A stretch of DNA of 64,000 nucleotides from Dokdonella fugitiva (GTDB lineage Bacteria > Pseudomonadota > Gammaproteobacteria > Xanthomonadales > Rhodanobacteraceae): NCBI RefSeq assembly GCF_004342425.1, contig NZ_SLWQ01000009.1:1-64000 (forward strand). Reading direction: 5' to 3'. The notes under the pieces were generated by a model that did no database searches, was not told the DNA's origin, and saw nothing but the letters and a program-made list of their open reading frames with translations. The position numbers and the translations under genes are program-made. This document shows, piece after piece, positions 17,801 to 26,800 of the stretch (within the stretch, counting starts at the first letter, position 1; every line of letters begins with the position of its first letter).

Positions 17801-20800
17801 AGGCATGCCCGGACCAGGCTTGCATGTCGAAATTGCCGCTCACGGTGAATATCGACCAGGCGAGATCGGCGCCGACGACGATGCGCGGTTCGACCCACGC
17901 GAACTCGATCGTGGGATCATCGGAAGCTTCGGCATCGCCGTCGATGACGGATGCCACCCAGGAACTCTGCGGGTTGCCGTCGACCGCGGCAGCAGCGTCG
18001 CCCACGTCACTGGCCGGGGTGGGCAGCTCACCGAGCAGGCGATCCGCTTCCAGTGGCTGGCCATTGCGGAATACCCGGTAGCCGAGCAAATCGGTTTCAG
18101 AGTTCGCCGTCCAGCCGAGCTCGACGCGGTGATCGTCGACGGTTGCGACGACACCCGTCGGCACGGCAGGCGCCGATCCGCGATCCACCCACACGTCGGC
18201 GGGGCGACTGACGTTCCCGGCGTGATCGGTCACGCGCATCGTGAAGTGATTGCTGCCCCGCTCGAGGGCGTATCCAGGAAACGCGACCACGCCAGCGGTC
18301 GACGTCTCGCTTGGCGCTGCGTCCGATATGCCTTGCGGCGTTTCGACGTGGAGTTCGACTCGGCCGGCGCGTGCGCTGCAGCCGCGCAGATCGATGGCAG
18401 CAAGTTTCGTCGGTGAGAAGGGTTGTTCCAAATCGATGCCGAATACGTCGACTGCCGCCTCGTTCGATGAGGCCGATGTGTTGCCACTGCTGTCATAGGC
18501 CACCACGGAATACGTGTAGTGCGCGTCCCCGAGGCCGGCATCGTCGAACGCAGTCGACCCCGCGTCGAGCGTGCCGACCTCATATCCGTCGCGGTAGATC
18601 CGGTAGCCCGCAAGGTCCGGCGCCGCGCTCGCGCTCCAGGCGAGCCTGGCCACGGCACCATCGGCGTGCGCGACGAGGCTCGTCGGTGCCGGCGGAGCGG
18701 TCATGTCCGCATAGACCAGATGCACGACCGGCGGCGTCGGATCGACGCGGCCGCCCGCATCGCGCGCGACGGCGCGGACTTCATAGTTGCCGTGCGCGAC
18801 ATCCGATGCCGGTTGCCAGATGATGCGATACGGCGCAGATGTAAGCGGCGCGCCCAATTCGGTCCAATCGCCCGCGCCCTCGGCACGATACGAATAGCGA
18901 ACTTCCGTGATGTCGGTATCGCGACTGGTTGCGAGGACGGTCACCGACGCCTCGAAATGCGTGCCGTCCGCGGGAGATTCGATCGTCATCGACGGTGGCG
19001 CATTGTCGAGCGGATCCAGCATCACCGGCGATGACGGCGGGCTCACGTTGCCGGCACGGTCGATCGCATACACGACGTACGTGTGACGGCCATCCGCAAT
19101 ATGCGCATCGACATAGGCGACATCCGCGAGCGCGAACGGGCGCAGGTCGGCCGGGACGTTCGGCCCGGTCGCATTGACGAGTTGGTTGTCGCGATACAGC
19201 AGATAGCCGAGAAGGTCGGCTTCACCGTTCGAGTCCCAGTGCGTTTGCGCATCCGCACCGACGATGCTGGCTACGAGCCCCGTCGGCGCGGCCGGCGGAG
19301 CGTTGTCGATGACCACGTCGGCAGTCGCGGTCGCAACATTGCCGCGCGTGTCCTCGGCGTCGAGGCGCAGGTGCACCATGTCGTCCTGCTGGAATTCCGG
19401 CGAGCGCGTGTTCCAGGCGGCGAGCAGGCCACCTTGGACCGCCAACGTGCCGTTCGCGATCGCTACGGCTTCCGCCGGACGATTCGTCGCCTGCGCAGTG
19501 ATGCGGTAAGTCTTGAAATCGTCGCTGCTCGAGGCCGTGCCGACGATTTCGTAAATGCCGCGCACGCGCTCACCGGGGCCAGGATGGTTGATCTGCGCTG
19601 TGGGTGGCGTGCGGTCGACCAGCAACGCGACGGTATTGCTGGGGGCGCTTTCATTGCCGGCGGCATCGACCGCACGGACCTGATAGCGCGGGAAGCCTTC
19701 AGGGACATCGACATCCACATGATGCGTACCGGACACGGAAGCAGGCGTGATGCGCAGACCGTCCCGGTAAACGAGGTAGCCCGACAGGTCCGCCGCCGCC
19801 ACCGCGCTCCAGTCGAGTATGACGTCCCGATTGTTGTCCACGCGACCGGTCAAGCCGATCGGTGCCGGAGGCGGTGTCGCATCGATTCGCACGCGAACCT
19901 GCTGGGTGGAAACGAGGCCCGCACGATCGGTCGCTACGAGACGCAGCACATAGTCGTTCTCGGGGAGATCGAGGCTCAACGTCGCGAGGCGACCCGCGTC
20001 GACAGGCGTGGTGCTGCTGTAGATGTCTGACCACTGTCCACCCGCGGCCTGGGTGGCAGGAACCACACTGAGGCGGTAGCCGGCAAAATGCGCGTCTGTC
20101 GCGGTGCCGTCGACGTTGCCGTTGCTGCCCAGGAACCCTCCATCGTTCGGGGCGGTGATCACCGCGACGGGCGGAGTGCCGTCGATTTCGATCCCGTGCA
20201 CGACCTCAGTCGCGTTGCCTGCTTCGTCGATTGCACGCAAACGGAGCCGGTAGCGACTGTCCGGCAGCTCCGGGCGCCATGCGATCAGTTCGCCGTGCGG
20301 AACACTGGCCGTTCCGCTCGATAGCTCCGTCCACGCATCACCCTGCTCCGGCGCGACGGCGAGCGAATAGGACGCCAGGTGTGCATCCTCGATGCTGCCC
20401 ACAACCGACGTGGCGGTCGTCGACGGGATCAGCGCCCCCTCTGCCGGCGTCTCGAGCGTGACAGTGGGTTGCACGGCGTCCACATCGAACTGCACATCTC
20501 GAGAGGTCCTGTTGCCCGCTCCGTCTTGCGCCTCCGCATGCAATGAATAGCGACCTTCGTCGAAGCGCGCCAGCGTCGTCAGAACCGCGTCGCCGGGCTG
20601 GGCACCCGCCTGGGAGGCGACCTGCGCGCCATCCGACAAACGTGTGAGACGTGCCTCGTATTGCGTGAAGTGGGCATCTTCGAAGCGCAGTTCGACGGCC
20701 GAGGCAGGCGATGCATAGGCGCCGGTTGGTCGCCGCACGTCGACGAGCGGCGGCGTGGCGTCGACGATGACCGCCAGACTTTGGGTTTCACCGGGCCCCA

Positions 20801-23800
20801 CGCCGTCGTGCGCATCGACGCGAATTGCGTAGACGCCGTCGGCCACGACATGCCCCAGCGCATCCAGACCGTTCCATGTGTATCCGGCGCTGCCCGCAAC
20901 CTGCGGCCCGGAATACAGGCTCGCGACCAGATGGTCCGACGGATCGAACACGCGCACATCCACGATGGCCGCTCGCAGCAGGTCCAGCTGCAGGCGCGTC
21001 GAATCCAGCACACCATCACCATTGGGCGAGTAGAGCATCGGCTGCAGCTGGGCACCGCCGATGAGGACAGGCGGATCGCCGAGTACCAGCGGCAAATGCG
21101 TCTCCGCGCGATTGCCCATCGCGTCGATTGCCGTGAAACGGATGTCTACCGGCCCTGCGAGCGACCCGCGAGCCCAGTTCTTCAGGACCTCAGGCCCAGG
21201 AACCGGCGATGATCCGCTCGCGATCTCCTGCCAGCGTTCGGGGGATTCGGCCGTTGCGACTTCGAGGCGCCAGGAAGCCAAGCGAACATTGTCCTGGACG
21301 CTGCCCACCAGTCCCACCACGGCCGAGGTGACCGTGGTGCCTGGCGCAGGCGCCGTCAGGCCCACATCCGGCGGCGTCGAATCAACGAGCGCGCCGTAGA
21401 CGACGCGAGTGATGTGGGCGCAGTCGTCCTCGGCATCGATCGCGATACCGTACAGTCCATCCGCTGCCGGCTGGCCTTCGATGACGCCGTCCCAGTGGAT
21501 GTCGATGTCGCCGAAGGCGGAGTCCTGGTGCCACAAGGTTCCGAGGCTTTGGGCGTCGAGGATGAGGGTATTTGTCGCCGGATCGATATGCGCTCGATGC
21601 AATGTTGCATCGACGCGAACCGGCTCGTCTGCGCGCAGGAAGAATGATCCTTGCTGGCCGCTTGCCGATATGCCTACGATCGGCTCGGACGCCTGCATGA
21701 GTTCCAGTATCGTGTGCGGAGAAGCGCGCTCGACCATCTCGGCAACGGAATCCATGTTGAACGTGCGCTGCGTGCAGACGGTTCCCCCCGACCAGCCCAA
21801 ACCCTTCACCTGGATGGTGGCTGTGCCGTCATAGGCGGTGAGGTCACCCTTCACATTTGCGGCGCCCCCATCCAGCGAGCGCAGGGTGAAGCCGTTGATC
21901 AAGGAATATGCCGGGCAAAGCTCCATATCGGAGTATGAATACGACTCGCCCTTGGCAAGGTAACAGGTGAACAACGAAGGAGACGCCCCACTCCCGAGCA
22001 GTAGGCGATAGCTGCCGGGCAACGTGGAATGTAGGTCGATGCTGACGGGAATCGATTGCTGCGGCGGATCTCCCGGCAAGGATTCCTGCATCGCACACAC
22101 GCGCTCGCCGCTGCGTGGCGTGACGATGGTGGTCGATGGAGGCTGTCGCGTCACCGGGAGCGAGATGGTTTTTGATCGCGAGGACCCATCGACGTAGTCA
22201 ATGTCCATCCTCGCCTGGTGCTCGCCTTCAGGCCATCCATCCGTCGCGATGACATCGGTTTCATCCAACGGCTGCGATCCGTCGATTTCGCGCAAGACGA
22301 CGCGCGATCCCGACAGTCCATCGACATAGCTGACGCGGACGTGCAAAGGCTCCGGTTCACCGGGGACGCCTTGTGGCAACTTTTCGATACGAAGTCCTAC
22401 GCTGATCTTGTTGCTCGGCAACCCATCGCAGTTGTCCACGACTACCGGCGCCGGGCTCATTTCGATCAGCCAGCCATCAGGCGGAACCGAGCACGCGAGC
22501 GCTGCGTCGGGCGAGCGGTAGGAGAAACCGGCCGCGTCCGTTCCTGTGACCCAGGCGGCGCCAATCGCTGTAGCGCCCCAAGGAGCATCGAAGAACACCT
22601 CGTCATCGTAGAGGTGCGAGGCCGCAACGGTGTGCTCGTTGCCACCTTCGATGTAGTGCAGGATCGCTTCGACGAGGGCGCCGTCCGCGTACTCGACGCT
22701 TCGCACGCTTCGCGTGCCATCTGCCGCCAGGCTGCACGTCGGCGGATCGATGCCGCCGACCTGAACAAGCCCTTGGTTCGAATATACCCTGCTGCCGTCT
22801 TCCCTTTCGCCACGCAGGCGGACTAGCAGACGTGCGCCCTGCGGAACGGCGCCAAGATCGAGCGGAACACGCAACTCATCGGCGAGCGGCTTCAGGCAAA
22901 AGCCCGACCCAGGGCAGAACTCGTCAGCCAAGGGGTAGACGTTGCGCTCGGCCCACTGCTGCGGCGAGTCGGCATCGGCAGTCTCGACGGCGATACGAAC
23001 GAGACCAGCCACGAGAGCCGCGGCAGAGAGGTAGTCGTCATCGCTGTCACGCTGGACGGATCGCGGTCGCCAATCCCGCATGTCGGGCACGGCGTCGAAA
23101 GGCGGAGGCGTGTAATAGAACGACGGGTAGTATTCCGGCCCCACCGTCCTGAGCACGAGGACATCCTCCGCGCGGCCGATTTCCTGGTTTCGGACATTTC
23201 CGGCGGGATCGGTAGCCGACAGGCGGAACCGGCGTGCTGTGTAGTTCGAGGCAGGGAGCTCGCGTTTTTCCCAGTTGTTGGGGTCCGTTGGACTCCTCGA
23301 CGGATCAAGAGAAGCGTTGTTGCGTTCGGCGACAACCGACCATACGCCGTCGTCGCCCGTCCTTGATTCGAGCACAAGGTGCACCGCATTGGCGTCACGC
23401 GTCGCCATGCGCACCATCGGACGAACGTCCACATGCGTGACGTCGCGCACGTAGGCCGGTGGAACGTCGCCGCCGAGTTCCGGAGGAAGAGTGTCGAGCG
23501 TCAGCCACGCAGCGAAGCCATCAGCGTTGAGCCGATAGCGCCCGTCGGGCAGTGCGTGTCCCGCATCGTCGCGACCGTCCCAATGAAATTCCTGCGCTCC
23601 CAGATCCGCGGTGCCGTAGGTTAGATCCACCGTGCGCACGATGGCGCCGGTTGCATCGGTGATGCGTATGGCCAGTGTTACCGGCTGGCGCACGCGGTAC
23701 TTGGCGACTGCGATGTCGTTGACACCATCGCCGTTCGGCGAGAAGTAGCGCGGCGCCAACGAAAAGTTGTCGATGGCCGAGCTGTCGAAAGACGACGCCG

Positions 23801-26800
23801 TCGCCAGGGTCGAGACGCTGTTTCCCGCCTTGTCCATGACGACGAGTCGAATGACGAAGGTACCGGGCTGAGGCGGAACCCAAGTCAGGAACTCGTCCTT
23901 TAGAACTTCATCGGACGTCGCCGGGGACAAGGCCTGCCAAGCTGACGCGCTCTGGTCCTCGATCGGCGCCCACTCCAGCCGATAGCTCGCGAAGTTCCGA
24001 TCAGCGGCGATGCCGGTGAGTTCTATCCCCCGCCCCAGCGTCCGCGCGTGCAACACGGCGTGAAGGTTCTGCAGCGTAGTGAACATCCGATCGCCATCCA
24101 GGAGCGCTCGCGATTCATCGCCCCAGAGTGCACGCACGCTGGCGTCATCCGACGGCCAATCCTCCTGCAGCACGCCCCGGTCGAGCGTCTGGACCAGCCC
24201 GTCGGTACGAATGCGAGCCCCATCGCGCAAGATCAGTTCGGGCCAATCGGGTGCCGGAGCGCCAGCGCAGGGCTCGAGCAAGGGGTAGACGGCTTGGTCC
24301 GGGACGGACTGCAATGGCAGCAGTGTGCCGCGCTGGACGACGTCGACATCGCCGTCGTCCGCATCCATCTGGGCATAGGCGCGAATGCCGGGATGCTGGA
24401 CGAGGACCCAGCCCTCGATGGGCTCGTCGCGGGCAGCGATCTCGCCGTACGAGAGATACAGGCGATTGCGGGCGCGGTCGAGGATCCTGTGTTCGACTCT
24501 CGCATCGAGTTCCCGGGCACACGGTTCCCCTGCCAACCTGGGATAAGACGCCGCCACGACGTTGGACGAATCGAACGGTACTGGCGATCCCTCGTTCCCG
24601 GAGGGCGAGTAAGGTCCGATCCTCTGCAAATCGGGCAGCGTACGCTCCGACAAGCGCTGGCCACTCGGTGAATAGATCGACAGACGCCGGGTCGACGCGT
24701 TAGCGATCACCAGTTGCTCACGACTGTCCAGCCAACCCATCCCGAGATGCGAGATGCCTGCCGACTGGCCGGAGAACCCGCCATGGACGTAGTCAGCCGG
24801 TTCGTCCACGAGCGCCCTTCGCGCGCCGCTTGCAAGATCCACCAACTCGATGACGTCGCGGGAATTCCGCCTGTGCACGGCAATGGACTGCAATGTCGGC
24901 GACAGTTCCGCGTCGAATTCTTCGTCGGATGCATGCTCCCCGTACTGCAGCTCGATCACAGGCTTGGCCGGATCGCGAGGAATGAAGGTGTCGGGTGGCC
25001 CGAAAGACGACCGCAAGAGACCAAGCGGGACGACTTTGAACGCACCGCCTCCCACCTCGCCTTGGAGGTTGCGCAACGGCGTAACCACGTGGCTGTCCAC
25101 GTCGATCACGTCGAGCATGCCGCTTCGATCCGGACCGACGGCAACACTCGTCGCATCGAAATATCCGAGCACGTTGAAGGCATAGACATCGGGGAATTCG
25201 GCCAGCAACACCGGTGCATCCGTCTGGTCGACAGGCGAGTGGACGACCCACAGCGTGGCGTGCCCCGCATGATTGCCGCGCAGGACCGCAACGATGTCAC
25301 TCCCGTCCTGGCTGAACGCGAAGTCGACAAGTTCCACGGACACGCCATTCGCGATGCCGAACGCGCGAACCCATGCTCCGGAAATCACGGGTACGGCGGA
25401 CGCGTAGACCGTGTCGCTCCTGTAAACACCGACGGGTGATTGCGCGTTCGCACGCCACAATCCGAACACCTGGTCGTGAAGCGGACTCGATGCCGGCGGA
25501 ATGCGGGCAAGCATCCCCCGAGGCAGCTCCGTGTAGACGCCGTGCGGCGTACCCACTGCCCCGAGCAGCGACGACTGGTTGTTGTCCACGGTTACGAGTA
25601 CGGCTTCCTGCGTACTGCCGCCCACCACGACGAAGCGGTAGTCGCCATCCGGGACGACGCGCCCACGCTGATCGCGACCATCCCAAAGGACTTGCCCACG
25701 GGACTCCGAGTTGAGCGCCACGCCGGTGAAACGGCGTATGACGTCGTTGACGGCATTGACGACGTCTACTTCGACCTGGCCCGGCACGCCGGCGTTGAAG
25801 ACGAAATCCACTGCATCCCGTATGCCGTCCCCGTTCGGCGAGATGTAGCGCTCGGTAGCGAAGAAGTCGCCGTTCTGCACGTCGAATGGCAGTACGGCCG
25901 TGTTGTTCGCATCGCTGCCCTCGCGCACGTGATCGTCCGGGTCCGCCGTGACCATGACGGCGTGCGAGGACGGCGCGAGCCCGAGGGTCCAGTTCCACGT
26001 GAGCGTGGTCGTCGCTCCCCCCGCTATGAGCCCGACCACCTTGTCGGCCCCTACCGCTACGGCTTCCTCCCCATCGCCCTCGAGCAAGCGCACCGTCACG
26101 TCGTGCGCATCCTGGTCACCGAGGTTGCGCACCGTCACGCTTGCCTGCACGCTTTGCCCAGGCACCGGCAGCGGCGGCGACAGCAAGATGTCCGCCACGG
26201 TGATCGCGAGATCGGGCTTCGTTCGAACACGCAGGGGCCGTACGACGACGTTGTTGTTTTCGTCGATTTCCGCCACCTGGCCGCCGGCGTCGATCATGGC
26301 GAACATGCGCTGATCACCACGCAGGGCGAGGTCGGGAACGACCATTGTGGCGGTCATGCGGCCCAAGCCGGCCAAAGACGGGATCACCGTGCTGGCGATG
26401 GGAATGCCACCAGCCAGCGGGTCGGTTGCGTACAGGGACACGCGGAATTCCCCGGTCGCGACCGTGCTGAGATTCCGAACGCCGAGCGTCGCCGTGAACG
26501 GCTGGCCTTCGAGCGCCGGATCCGGCGCAAGCTCGAAACTCCCACTCTCGAACGTCAGGTCGGCCTGCTCGACGGCGCCGACATCGAAGCCGAGCTCGGC
26601 GGAGTTGTTTCCTTCTTCGGTTTCAGCAATCTGATTCAATGGGTCCAGCGCAGCATGCAGCTGCGCCGCGCCGACCTCGCCGGCCGTCCATGTGACGCGT
26701 CGATGCACGCTCTGGCCCGCACCGACCTGCAGCGGTGTATCGAAGATCGTCGTCACCGTCCCGCCCTGCGTCACCGTCACCTGCAACAGTGCCGGTGGCG